64,000 nucleotides of DNA from NCBI GenBank assembly GCA_002423185.1, contig DIUX01000006.1, positions 235 through 64,234 of the forward strand. Direction: 5' to 3'. The DNA is from Micavibrio sp. UBA6147. GTDB taxonomy: Bacteria; Pseudomonadota; Alphaproteobacteria; Micavibrionales; UBA1664. The position numbers and the translations under genes were made by a program. Each line of letters begins with the position of its first letter. Positions within the stretch are counted from its first letter, which is position 1. Shown here in pieces: positions 8,089-19,377 of the stretch. The notes beneath the pieces are model-generated. The model ran no database searches, was not told the DNA's origin, and saw only the letters and a list, made by a program, of their open reading frames with translations.

Positions 8089-9444
8089 TTACGACAATGT
8101 GTGCAAGGCTTCGCCAATTGTCGTGACAATCTGGTCGATATTGGCCTGATCGAGGATCAACGGCGGCGACAGGGCAATGTTATTGCCGGTATAGCGCACC
8201 ATCAGGCCTTTTTCATAGCATTTGAGGAATAATTCCCGCGCCCGCGCGCCGTAATCATCGCCCGCGACCTTCGTCACCTCAATCCCCGCGATGATCCCGC
8301 AATTGCGGATATCCTCGACAAACGGCTTGTCTTTGAGGCTGTGGATCGCGTCTTCCCAGATCGGCATCATTTTGGCGGCGTTTTCAAAGATTTTTTCTTC
8401 CTGATACGTGTCCAATGTCGCCAAAGCGGCGGCGGCGGCGAGCGGGTGGCCGGAATAGGTATAGCCATGCATGAACCCGAACCCGTATTCAGGGCCGTTC
8501 ATAAACGCCTCATAAATCCCCTTGCGACAGAACACGGCTCCCATCGGAACGGCGGCGTTGGTGAGGCCCTTGGCCGTACAGATCAAATCCGGCATGACGC
8601 CAAAATATTCCGCCGATGTAATCGACCCCATCCGTCCGAAAGCCGTTACGACCTCATCAAAAATCAACAAAATGCCGTATTTATCGGCGATTTCGCGCAG
8701 GCGTTTCAAATATCCTTTCGGCGGTGGCAACACGCCGGTTGAGCCTGAAACAGGTTCAACAATCACGGCGGCGACATTTTGGGGGTCGTGTAATTGGATG
8801 ATGCGTTCAAGGTCTTCCGCCAATTCAACGCCATGCTCCGGCTGACCCTTGGAAAAGCGGTTGCGGTCAAGGTCATGGGTGTGGCGCATATGGTCAACTT
8901 TGGGCAGGATGCTGCCGAACATGGCGCGGTTATACGGAATACCGCCAACCGAAATGCCGCCAAAACCAACCCCGTGATAGGCGCGTTCACGCCCGATCAG
9001 GACTTGGCGCGTTCCCTCGCCGCGCATACGGTGGTATCCGAGCGCGATTTTCAGTGCCGTATCAACGGCCTCTGAACCGGAATTGCAAAAGAACACATGC
9101 GAATACGGCTCTGGAAAAGCGCTCACGAGCCGTGAGGCCGCCTTGAACGCCGTGCTGGTCGACATTTGAAAATTCGATGTAAAATCAAGCTGTTCTGCTT
9201 GTTGTTTGATGGCGTCCACAATGCGTTTTTTGTTGTGTCCGGCGTTCACGCACCACAAACCGGCGCATCCGTCCAAAATCTCGCGGCCATGCTGGTCTTT
9301 ATAAAACATGCCATCGGCGGACACCATATAGCGCGGGTCTTTTTTGAACATTTTCTGCGGCGTAAAGGGCATCCAGAACTCTTCCAAAGAATTTGGCAGG
9401 CTCGTAAAATCATAGCCTTGTGATTTAGAAGAAGATTGCGACAT
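8089..9444 (-). CDS. class III PLP-dependent omega-aminotransferase (beta-alanine:pyruvate type)
   Basis: A 451-aa cytosolic enzyme of the class III aminotransferase family, closest in pattern to omega-amino acid--pyruvate transaminases, which move an amino group from beta-alanine or other omega-amines to pyruvate. Diagnostic parts are the opening EEFWMPFTPQKMFKKDPR, the cofactor region FCNSGSEAVDTALKIA (119-134), AYHGVGFGG (155-163), EPVSGSTGV (230-238), the PLP-contacting Asp in FDEVVTAFGRMG (D263) and the Schiff-base lysine in CTAKGLTNA (K292). Length and motif order match the family. It is monocistronic, convergent with the small gene and divergent from the rhomboid gene. Beta-alanine use is inferred; other amine donors are possible. 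Confidence 0.9.
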   Translation of the reverse strand: MSQSSSKSQGYDFTSLPNSLEEFWMPFTPQKMFKKDPRYMVSADGMFYKDQHGREILDGCAGLWCVNAGHNKKRIVDAIKQQAEQLDFTSNFQMSTSTAFKAASRLVSAFPEPYSHVFFCNSGSEAVDTALKIALGYHRMRGEGTRQVLIGRERAYHGVGFGGISVGGIPYNRAMFGSILPKVDHMRHTHDLDRNRFSKGQPEHGVELAEDLERIIQLHDPQNVAAVIVEPVSGSTGVLPPPKGYLKRLREIADKYGILLIFDEVVTAFGRMGSITSAEYFGVMPDLICTAKGLTNAAVPMGAVFCRKGIYEAFMNGPEYGFGFMHGYTYSGHPLAAAAALATLDTYQEEKIFENAAKMMPIWEDAIHSLKDKPFVEDIRNCGIIAGIEVTKVAGDDYGARARELFLKCYEKGLMVRYTGNNIALSPPLILDQANIDQIVTTIGEALHTLS

Positions 9445-9627
9445 GGGATGCTCCTTAGCTCTGTATTAAATTTTTATTTCAAATCATTGAGGATTCCGCC
9501 GGATAGCCGGCGCAGCATTTTATGTTTATTCAGGTTTTTCCCTGTTTTACTTGACGGACGGGCCGGTGGCTGCTTTGATTCCTGCACGGAGTATATCAGC
9601 TTAAAAAAGAAAGCCAACACGGTAAGC

Positions 9628-10725
9628 ATGACACAGAGCAGCAATACAGGGAATGACGGCCCCCAAGACCCCGAAGCCCCTCAAAACACCGCCAAAGGGA
9701 AAAGTCCAGACAACACCACATCCGTCCCGCCTGCCGGCGGTGTCAAAGCCACGTCCGATGCGCCAGAAGCCCCAGAATCTAGAGAATTATCAGATTCTGA
9801 CGATGCCGCAACCTTCACTTTGGAGGGCGAGGACTCCGATGCCGATGGCGCGTATAGCGGCGGCGTGGATGCAGACAATGCAGACAATGTGGTGAGTTTT
9901 GCCGAGCTGCGGCGCAGACAGCAAGGCACCAACGCCCATGGCGGCGGCAAGCCAAGCGACACAACGAAACACTCCTCCGGCAAAAACCCCGCAGGTGCAG
10001 GGCGGTCGCGGTTCCCGTCGGTTTGGCTCGGGGGGCATCGTGCGTCCTCAACCCCGCATGACGCGGCGCATAGCCAGAACGGTTTTACGGGGCAGACAAC
10101 TGACGGACAACACCCACCAATGATTAACCTTCCCCCCATGGTCAAAGCCCTCTTGGCCGCGAATATCGGGGTTTTCTTGTTGATGATGTTGCCGTTCATG
10201 CCGTCCAAAATTTTGCTGGTCATGGATTTTGGGTTTGTGCCGGCGCGTTATACGGGAACGGCGGAATTCGGCGGCTGGCGCGGGGTTGTTGCACCGCTGA
10301 GCCATATGTTCCTTCATTCGGGGTGGCTGCATATTATTATGAACGTGTCGATGCTCATGGCGTTCGGGGCGGGGGTTGAAAAAATGTATGGATCGACCCG
10401 ATTCTTGTTGTTTTACCTTGGCTGTGGGTTGTTTGGCGTTTTGGCGCATTTGGCGATTTATCCCGATTCCCTCAATCCCGTGATCGGCGCGTCGGGCGCG
10501 ATTAGTGGTTTGTTCGCCGCCGTACTTATCATGTTGCAAGGCATGGGAGGCCTAGGAAACGGGCGGTTTGGCTTGCTTCCGGTGGTCGGCGTTTGGATCG
10601 GGATCTCGGTTTTGTTTGCCGCCATGAACGGGTTTGGCGTTGGCGAAATTGCGTGGGCGGCGCATTTGGGCGGATTTATTGGCGGATTTGCTTTGCTGCG
10701 CCTGCCCTACTTCAAAATTGCCTGA
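9628..10725 (+). CDS. rhomboid family intramembrane serine protease
   Basis: A 365-aa protein that cleaves substrates within the membrane. The C-terminal 200 residues are a standard rhomboid core of about six helices: HIIMN (H235, N239) in helix 2, GASGAISG with nucleophile S289, and AAHLGGFIGG with catalytic H346. The first 165 residues are a low-complexity, Asp-, Gly-, Pro- and Ser-rich cytosolic tail with no recognisable domain, unusual in length for bacterial rhomboids. The frame is open back to 9436, overlapping the divergent aminotransferase start; I choose ATG 9628 because the upstream translation is Cys- and Phe-rich with no protein-like features. Ribosome site is weak (GGTAAG). A terminator lies about 230 bp downstream. 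Confidence 0.88.
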   Translation: MTQSSNTGNDGPQDPEAPQNTAKGKSPDNTTSVPPAGGVKATSDAPEAPESRELSDSDDAATFTLEGEDSDADGAYSGGVDADNADNVVSFAELRRRQQGTNAHGGGKPSDTTKHSSGKNPAGAGRSRFPSVWLGGHRASSTPHDAAHSQNGFTGQTTDGQHPPMINLPPMVKALLAANIGVFLLMMLPFMPSKILLVMDFGFVPARYTGTAEFGGWRGVVAPLSHMFLHSGWLHIIMNVSMLMAFGAGVEKMYGSTRFLLFYLGCGLFGVLAHLAIYPDSLNPVIGASGAISGLFAAVLIMLQGMGGLGNGRFGLLPVVGVWIGISVLFAAMNGFGVGEIAWAAHLGGFIGGFALLRLPYFKIA

Positions 10726-10739
10726 CGGACAATTGTCCG
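10726..10739. other. 14-bp perfect palindrome at the rhomboid stop codon
   Basis: CGGACAATTGTCCG directly overlaps the last base pairs after the rhomboid stop. Short GACAA words recur over the next 60 bp. It could be a regulatory half-site pair or chance. Confidence 0.35.
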
Positions 10740-10829
10740 GACAAACACGCAAACAGACAACAAAATAGACAAGAATCAGACAAGTGGCGGACAAAGCCCC
10801 CCCGACAACAATACGAAAAATAATCAAGG

Positions 10830-10946
10830 CCGGAATTTGGGTGAGAATCTGGGTGAGAATCTGGGGCGAAAATTTGAGGTCAGAATTTGGAGTGAAATTC
10901 TTCTGGAGCGAGAATCTGGAATGAAAATCCGGAACGGAAATTTTGG
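10830..10946. repeat. degenerate tandem repeat, unit about 11-13 bp
   Basis: The stretch between the rhomboid gene and the terminator is built from variants of GAGAATCTGGG: GGAATTTGGGT, GAGAATCTGGGT, GAGAATCTGGGG, CAGAATTTGGAG, GAGAATCTGGAAT, GAAAATCCGGAA and a few weaker copies, about seven to nine in all. No reading frame uses it convincingly, so it is a non-coding minisatellite-like tract. Confidence 0.7.
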
Positions 10947-10951
10947 TAACA

Positions 10952-10979
10952 AAAAAGCGGCCTCGAAAGCCGCTTTTTA
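10952..10979. terminator. bidirectional rho-independent terminator
   Basis: AAAAAGCGGC and GCCGCTTTTT surround a 7-nt loop. It lies 24 bp past the rpmG stop on the minus strand and also ends plus-strand transcription from the rhomboid gene. Confidence 0.92.
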
Positions 10980-11002
10980 AATGCCGTTTGTCCGCTATCA
11001 GA

Positions 11003-11203
11003 TTATGATCTGATTTTTTCTTCTTTGAATTCGACATGCATGCCTTTTTTGCCCGTTTCGGGGTTTTCGGCCATTGGGTCGTATTTCTTTTTGGTCAGCT
11101 TTTCAGTCTGATTTTTCTTGTTCACTTTGGTGTAATAGGCATAACCGGTTCCAGCCGTGCTTTTCAGCATCACTTTCTGTACTGCGCCTTTACTTTTTGC
11201 CAT
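11003..11203 (-). CDS. rpmG: 50S ribosomal protein L33
   Basis: A 66-aa ribosomal protein bL33 of the large subunit. The sequence MAKSKGAVQKVMLKSTAGTG, then YAYYTKVNKKN and the ending EFKEEKIRS follows the family pattern. It lacks the four zinc-binding cysteines, so it is the Cys-free form. It is about ten residues longer than usual owing to an insertion around YDPMAENPETGKKGMHV. I place the start at the ATG encoding MAKSKGA rather than an upstream in-frame start that would add 23 residues without family resemblance. It is monocistronic, with its own terminator. Confidence 0.92.
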   Translation of the reverse strand: MAKSKGAVQKVMLKSTAGTGYAYYTKVNKKNQTEKLTKKKYDPMAENPETGKKGMHVEFKEEKIRS

Positions 11204-11385
11204 TGTCTTCAGCCCTTGATTAAAACGATATTTCCGAAAGCGCGAAATTAAAGATTTTCGGGAGAATGTCAAGATTTATAAACATGTTTTGTCAAAAGTT
11301 TTTTCAAAACCGCTAAAAATCGCTTTTCTGCGCCCCGATCTGCGCCCGTTACCCGCCCCGTCAGTCATCCGCCCGTGGGCGGAAT

Positions 11386-13848
11386 TTATCGGCTTTGTTG
11401 CGGCGTTTGGTGTGTTTGGCGGCTGTTTTTTTGCCGGTTTTTTTTCTTTTTGCCGCCACCAGCGCCAAAGCCGCCCGCCCCGTCAGATGCTCCGCCAGCT
11501 TCCGCATTAGGATTGCCACCGGAAGCCGCGTGGGGGCTCTTGCCCTTGCGGTGCGTTTTTTTGTTGCTTTTTGTGAAGCCGCTGCCTTTGTTTCCGCCGC
11601 CTTTATTGGGGCCGCCATCGCCAAAACGCTTGCTGCGCCGCATGGTTGGCAGGACGAAGCCCGGAATGTCGGCACCGCGTTCGGCATTGACGATCTCGAA
11701 CGACGCCGAGCCGGTCAGGCGGTCGGCCTTTAACACCAAAACCCGCACCGGCGCACAAAGGCGGAACACGCGCCCGCTGCGCCGCCCGACTAGGGCGTGG
11801 TGTTGTTCGTCATGAACGTAAAAATCGCCCGGAAGACTGCGGATCGGAACGATGCCCTCAGCGCCGTTTTGTGCCAAGCGCACAAACACGCCGAAGCGGG
11901 ATACGCCGCTTATCCGCCCATCAAATTCCATGCCCGCATGGTCGGCAAGCCAGCTCGCGGTGAAACGGTCAACACTGGCGCGTTCCGCCTCCATCGACAG
12001 GCGTTCGGATTTTGAGATGCTCTCGGATATTTCCGCAAGGCGGACGGATTGTTCGTCACTCAAACCGCCATCGCCGAGCCCGTAAGCGCGGATCAAACTG
12101 CGATGCACGATCAAATCAGCATAGCGGCGGATGGGGGACGTGAAATGCGCATATTTTTGCAGACCAAGCCCGAAATGCCCCTCGTTTTCAGGGCTGTAGA
12201 CGGCCTGAGCCTGCGACCGCAGGACGATTTCATTGACGATATGCGCCGTGTCCGTCCCCTTCGCTTTATACAATATCGCGTTGAGATTCGCCGGATTGAT
12301 CACCTGCCCCTTTGGCAGGCTGTAGCCCAGCGAGTCGAGGAAGGTGCGGGCGCTGTCCAGTTTTTCTTCGGACGGGCGGCCATGGACACGGTAAATACAG
12401 CCCGCGTCTTTTTTCTCCAGCGCCATCGCAGCCGCGACGTTCGCCAAAATCATGAATTCTTCGATCAGGCGGTGGCTGTCCAGCCTTGTGCGTTCGCGCA
12501 CGCCGGTCATGTTGCCTTTGTCGTCGATCATCACCTGGCGTTCCGGCATTTCGATGTCGAGCGAGCCGCGCTTGAGCCGCGCCGCCGCCAAAATCTCGAA
12601 CACCTCGTAAAGCGGACGCAGCACCGGTTCAACCAGCGTGTCGGTGACGGAATCGGTAACGCCCTCAATCGCGGCCTGAACCTGTTCATACACCAATCGC
12701 GCGACCGAGCGCATCAAACCGCGAACCGGCTTGTAGCGCAGCAGATTGCCTTGCGCGTCTATCCATAAATGCATCGCCATACAGGCACGCGGTTCATGCG
12801 GGCGCAGCGAGCATAAATCATTCGACAGAGCCTCCGGCAACATCGGCACGACACGGTCGGGGAAATAGGTCGAGTTGCCGCGCTTGTAGGCCTCGCGGTC
12901 AAGCGGGCTGTCCGGCGTCACGTAATGCGACACATCGGCAATCGCCACCAACAAGTGATAGCCGCCCTTATTATTCGGGTCAGTGTCTTTTTCCGCGAAC
13001 ACCGCATCGTCAAAGTCGCGGGCGTCACTCCCATCAATCGTAACCAACGGAATGTCGCGCAAATCTTCACGCTTGCCGAGCGCGGGAACGGTCATGCCGT
13101 CGGTTTGTTCGATCACCGAATCGGGGAAGGTGTGGCGCAGGCCGTATTCGTGAATGGCGATGAGCGAGATGGCCTTCGGGTCATCATCATGGCCGATGAC
13201 TTGTTTCAGTCGCGCCTTGGGCACGCCAACACCCTTGTGCGGAAGTGGCTCCACCTCCACCAACAAGCGGTTTTCGAGCTTGTCCATCGCCTCCGCTGCG
13301 CCTTCCAGAAGGTAGTCATTGCGTTCGCGGCGGTCGACCGGTTGCACCATCCAGTCTTTGCCTTGCGGCATGATGCGTCCGATGATGGAGGAACGGGGCT
13401 TTGCCAGAACCTTTAACACATCGGCATAAAACAAATGGTCGTGGACATAGAAAATGCGCGCCAAAACCATGTCGCCCACGGCAGGCGCGCGTTTGGTCTT
13501 TTTGGGGTCGGGATTGATTTCGATGCGGGCACCATCCGCCCAGACTTGGGGAACCGCATCATCCGCGGGCTCGGCGAGAATTTCACCGTCCAATGTTAAT
13601 TCGGTGACACGCAATGTTGCGATGGAGGGGGCTGTGCTGGTGTCCACGGCTTGATATGTTTGGGAGGCTGTTTGACGGATTAGTCCTTCCGCCACCAATT
13701 CCTTCAGCATCCGTTTCATGGCGATGCGCCCCTGCCCCTTTATGCCAAAAGCGTTTGCAACATCGCGCTTTGTCACGGGCTTATCAGCATCGCGGACAAA
13801 TTCTTCGATGTCTTCTTTGGTGGGCAGGTCAGGATTAAATTGCGACAT
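11386..13848 (-). CDS. rnr: ribonuclease R
   Basis: An 820-aa 3'-to-5' exoribonuclease of the RNB (RNase II) family that degrades structured RNA. In order: an N-terminal winged-helix segment (about 10-60), cold-shock RNA-binding domains, the RNB catalytic domain with the Asp cluster VTIDGSDARDFDDAVF (D275, D278, D280, D281), a C-terminal S1 domain (FDGRISGVSRFGVFVRLAQNGAEG), and a basic, Gly/Lys-rich tail of about 100 residues. Presence of both the helix-turn-helix and the basic tail favours RNase R over RNase II. It stands alone, divergent from a small plus-strand gene at 13985, about 180 bp upstream of rpmG on the same strand. Confidence 0.96.
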   Translation of the reverse strand: MSQFNPDLPTKEDIEEFVRDADKPVTKRDVANAFGIKGQGRIAMKRMLKELVAEGLIRQTASQTYQAVDTSTAPSIATLRVTELTLDGEILAEPADDAVPQVWADGARIEINPDPKKTKRAPAVGDMVLARIFYVHDHLFYADVLKVLAKPRSSIIGRIMPQGKDWMVQPVDRRERNDYLLEGAAEAMDKLENRLLVEVEPLPHKGVGVPKARLKQVIGHDDDPKAISLIAIHEYGLRHTFPDSVIEQTDGMTVPALGKREDLRDIPLVTIDGSDARDFDDAVFAEKDTDPNNKGGYHLLVAIADVSHYVTPDSPLDREAYKRGNSTYFPDRVVPMLPEALSNDLCSLRPHEPRACMAMHLWIDAQGNLLRYKPVRGLMRSVARLVYEQVQAAIEGVTDSVTDTLVEPVLRPLYEVFEILAAARLKRGSLDIEMPERQVMIDDKGNMTGVRERTRLDSHRLIEEFMILANVAAAMALEKKDAGCIYRVHGRPSEEKLDSARTFLDSLGYSLPKGQVINPANLNAILYKAKGTDTAHIVNEIVLRSQAQAVYSPENEGHFGLGLQKYAHFTSPIRRYADLIVHRSLIRAYGLGDGGLSDEQSVRLAEISESISKSERLSMEAERASVDRFTASWLADHAGMEFDGRISGVSRFGVFVRLAQNGAEGIVPIRSLPGDFYVHDEQHHALVGRRSGRVFRLCAPVRVLVLKADRLTGSASFEIVNAERGADIPGFVLPTMRRSKRFGDGGPNKGGGNKGSGFTKSNKKTHRKGKSPHAASGGNPNAEAGGASDGAGGFGAGGGKKKKNRQKNSRQTHQTPQQSR

Positions 13849-13984
13849 ATTCCCTTAAGGGTAATGTTAAGCCCCGTTTATAGCAAGACAAAATCATCTT
13901 TTGCCGTAGATGGCTCATAGATGTTTTATTTTCCGTAATTGTATGATATGATGGCATCAGCATACAGCACAAAGGACAAAAACA

Positions 13985-14221
13985 ATGTTTACAGAATGGA
14001 AAGAAAAAGCAAAAACCGCCTTCACAGCCGCCCGTGAAGCCGTTCATAACCATTTTTACATTCCGCCGGAAGAGCGCGACGTGATGATTGCCGAAGGAAT
14101 GAACCCGAGCGCCCTTGACGACAAAGACCCATGCGCCAAAGAACGCGCCGACGCCGCTGCACGATGCGAAGCGCGGGCTTGCTCCGGTGGGACGACACGG
14201 TTTGGGCGCGGCGGGCAATAG
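13985..14221 (+). CDS. small hypothetical protein, 78 aa
   Basis: A short plus-strand gene in the gap between rnr and topA. ATG 13985 is preceded by AAAGGAC at a good distance (7 nt) and by an AT-rich stretch with TATGATAT about 45 bp upstream that could serve as -10. A terminator follows 44 bp after the stop. The product starts MFTEWKEKAKTAFTAAREAV, an amphipathic helix, continues with FYIPPEERDVMIAEGMNPSA and ends with a Cys- and Gly-containing tail. It has no signal peptide or membrane helix. I know no family; expression looks likely because it has all signals of its own. Confidence 0.55.
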   Translation: MFTEWKEKAKTAFTAAREAVHNHFYIPPEERDVMIAEGMNPSALDDKDPCAKERADAAARCEARACSGGTTRFGRGGQ

Positions 14222-14264
14222 CCGCCACTGCTCGCCCGTCTTTGTTCGCATGTAAGAATACAAG

Positions 14265-14290
14265 AAAAGCGCCTATTGCAGGCGCTTTTT
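14265..14290. terminator. bidirectional rho-independent terminator
   Basis: AAAAGCGCC, 7-nt loop, GGCGCTTTTT. It closes the small plus-strand gene (13985-14221) and, 16 bp past its stop, the topA end of the minus-strand operon. Confidence 0.9.
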
Positions 14291-14305
14291 ACGTTTGTCG
14301 TTCGA

Positions 14306-17053
<2,748 letters not shown>

Positions 17054-17105
17054 TGTTTATACTGCTTCCCAATACACAAAATCGTTGTACTTATCCTTTT
17101 TCGAT

Positions 17106-18473
17106 TTACGCTACATCGGGTAATAAAGCAACCCGATTTCCTGTGAGCCGTTCGAGTTTTCCCGAAAGTTCGAGTTCCATCAAGACCATTTGAACCACGG
17201 ATACGTCCAGCCCGCTGGCGCGGATCAGGTCGTCTATGCCGATCGGAGCGGGGCTTAGAATGGACAAAACAGCCTCCGCCGGAGTCTCGGTTGGCGAGTG
17301 AATCGCGGCGGGTTGAATACCATGAGATGGCGGAGCCTTGGAAGAAGGCGCAGTTTTAGAAGGGGTGCGGGCACCTTCTTGCGCCATGGCGTGCAACAAA
17401 GCGGCATCAAGCAGGCCATCTTCTTCGTCAACATCGACACCTTCGAAACGGTCGGGGTCTTCGAACAGGGTCGATTGCGGCGGCGGGGCGAAAGACATGC
17501 CCGCCACATCCTCGAGAATAACCGCAGCGTTGGTGACGAGCCTTGCACCTTGCTGGATCAGACTGTTTGGCCCTTCGGCGCGGGGATCAAGCGGAAAGCC
17601 CGGAACGGCGAAAACTTCGCGGCCTTGATCAAGCGCTTGCCGCGCAGTGATGAGCGAGCCAGAGCGCAAGGCGGCCTCCACCACCACAATGCCGAGCGAC
17701 AAGCCCGACACGATGCGATTGCGGCGGGGGAAAAGCTTGGCGTTTGGTTGCGTGCCGAGCGGGGCTTCGGAGATAACAGCGCCGCCAATGGGGGTGTTGG
17801 CGGGCGGATTGGCAGGGGTGTTTGCATGGATGTTTGCAGAGGTGCTTTGGGGCGTGCTTGAGCCGGTTTTTGAGCCGCTCTTGATGATGGCGTGATGAAG
17901 TTTTTCATTTTCGCGGGGGTAAATCGTGTCCACCCCGCCCGCGATGACCGCGATTGTCGGAAAACCGTTTTGGAGCGCGGCCTCATGCGCCGCCGTGTCA
18001 ATGCCGCGCGCCAAACCCGACACTACGACATAGCCCGATTTGCCCAGATCATGCGCCAACACCCCCGCCATGCGGCGACCGTTTAAGGAGGCATTGCGCG
18101 TGCCGACAATCCCGATGCACGGACGCGACAAGGCGCGGATATCGCCCAACACCGTCAAAACCGGCGGCGGGTCGGCAATCGCGGCGAGGCTGTCGGGATA
18201 GAGGGGCTCATAGGAACAGATGATCCGGCCACCCATGGCGGCAACCGCGTCCATTTCATCCTCTACGACCGATTGAGGGACGATGTTTAAATGACTGAAT
18301 TTGACGTTTTTTTGGACGCGTTCAATCGCTGTTTGTGCCGATCTGTAGCGACCGATCAACCGCGCCAAAGTGACGGGGCCGACCCCTTCGGTTCGCGCAA
18401 GGCGAATCCACGCGATTTTCTCATCCCGATCCGGCGATAAAACAGCCTGAGGTCTTTCGAAAAGCCCGAACAT
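17106..18473 (-). CDS. dprA: DNA-processing protein DprA
   Basis: A 455-aa DprA/Smf protein, which loads RecA on single-stranded DNA during natural transformation. It has an N-terminal SAM-like region (about 15-75), the Rossmann-like core with IGIVGTRNAS (119-128), VVVSGLARGIDTAAHEAAL (149-167), VIAGGVDTIYPREN (176-189) and LFPRRNRIVSGLS (247-259), and a C-terminal winged helix (about 405-455). Between residues about 199 and 229 the core is interrupted by a Thr-, Ala-, Asn- and Pro-rich segment of about 30 residues, and another low-complexity linker joins core and winged helix. The start lies 2 bp after the plsY stop, so the two are probably translationally coupled. Confidence 0.95.
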   Translation of the reverse strand: MFGLFERPQAVLSPDRDEKIAWIRLARTEGVGPVTLARLIGRYRSAQTAIERVQKNVKFSHLNIVPQSVVEDEMDAVAAMGGRIICSYEPLYPDSLAAIADPPPVLTVLGDIRALSRPCIGIVGTRNASLNGRRMAGVLAHDLGKSGYVVVSGLARGIDTAAHEAALQNGFPTIAVIAGGVDTIYPRENEKLHHAIIKSGSKTGSSTPQSTSANIHANTPANPPANTPIGGAVISEAPLGTQPNAKLFPRRNRIVSGLSLGIVVVEAALRSGSLITARQALDQGREVFAVPGFPLDPRAEGPNSLIQQGARLVTNAAVILEDVAGMSFAPPPQSTLFEDPDRFEGVDVDEEDGLLDAALLHAMAQEGARTPSKTAPSSKAPPSHGIQPAAIHSPTETPAEAVLSILSPAPIGIDDLIRASGLDVSVVQMVLMELELSGKLERLTGNRVALLPDVA

Positions 18474-18475
18474 GC

Positions 18476-19315
18476 TTAGTGCGCCGCGCTTTCGTCCGCC
18501 CCGCTGTCGTTGAGGGTCGATGCAGAAGAAGAGCTCGACACCGCCGTTTTATCGCCGATTCGTGGCTCCGTCCCCGCGATCAAACGGCGAATATTGTCTT
18601 TGTGCTTGTACCACACCAACGCCGCAGCAACCGCATAGACCACTGCATAGGCATCGCCATAAAGCGCCCACGCCACAAGCGGCGCGGACAGGACCGCGCA
18701 CAGCGCAGACAGCGATGAAATCCGCATGACCGCCGCAATGGACAACCAGATGACACAGACACCCAAACCGACAAAAGTCGTCATTGAACAGACCATGCCG
18801 ATGAAGGTTGCGACCCCCTTGCCGCCCCGCCCTTTGAGCCAGATCGGGTACATATGCCCGATCATCGCCGCCAAGCCCGCCGCCAAAACGGGGTATAATG
18901 CCGTGTCGTCCACAGGCATAATCGTATAGTCCATTTGACCCAGCAAATCCGCATCGAGGGCGCCGTCTATCGCGCCGAGTTCGCCGTTCACACCATCAAC
19001 AGGTGCCACCTTGCTAACGGCCTCGGGCGCGCCGGATGTAAAGGCCGCTCCCATGGTTTGGACATTGCTGTCGCGAAACAGCCACCGCGCGACATAGACC
19101 GCCGCCGCCGCCTTGCCCGCATCCAAAAATAAGGTCAGGATGGCCAAAGGTTTGCTGCCCGTACGCAGAACATTGGTTGCCCCGATATTGCCGGAGCCGA
19201 TTTTGCGGACATCGCCCTTGCCCATCGCAAGACAGAGCAAAAGACCGAAGGGAATACTGCCCAGAAAATACCCGATCACAGCGCCCAAAGAGGCATCAAC
19301 CACCCAATTCTCCAT
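18476..19315 (-). CDS. plsY: glycerol-3-phosphate acyltransferase PlsY
   Basis: An inner-membrane enzyme that transfers an acyl group from acyl-phosphate to glycerol-3-phosphate, the first step of phospholipid synthesis. Family motifs are present: GSIPFGLLLC (19-28), KIGSGNIGATNVLR (38-51, phosphate-binding), and GMYPIWLKGRGGKGVATF-like HMYPIWLKGRGGKG (154-167). At 279 aa it is longer than the usual 200 or so: about 58 residues without family resemblance (about 81-139, acidic, Gly/Ala-rich) are inserted in a loop between membrane helices, and a Ser-rich tail of about 20 residues ends the protein. It lies between hemY-like and dprA genes in a tight operon. Confidence 0.94.
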   Translation of the reverse strand: MENWVVDASLGAVIGYFLGSIPFGLLLCLAMGKGDVRKIGSGNIGATNVLRTGSKPLAILTLFLDAGKAAAAVYVARWLFRDSNVQTMGAAFTSGAPEAVSKVAPVDGVNGELGAIDGALDADLLGQMDYTIMPVDDTALYPVLAAGLAAMIGHMYPIWLKGRGGKGVATFIGMVCSMTTFVGLGVCVIWLSIAAVMRISSLSALCAVLSAPLVAWALYGDAYAVVYAVAAALVWYKHKDNIRRLIAGTEPRIGDKTAVSSSSSASTLNDSGADESAAH

Positions 19316-19377
19316 TTAAACCATCGCTTTATGTTGTTAGATTATTATATTGATACAGAAGGATTATACCGCACAGA

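Noticed and set aside
10552..11037. 161-codon minus-strand frame over the repeats and terminator
   Set aside because: It runs through the degenerate repeats, a terminator and the end of the rhomboid gene; the composition is an artefact of the repeat.
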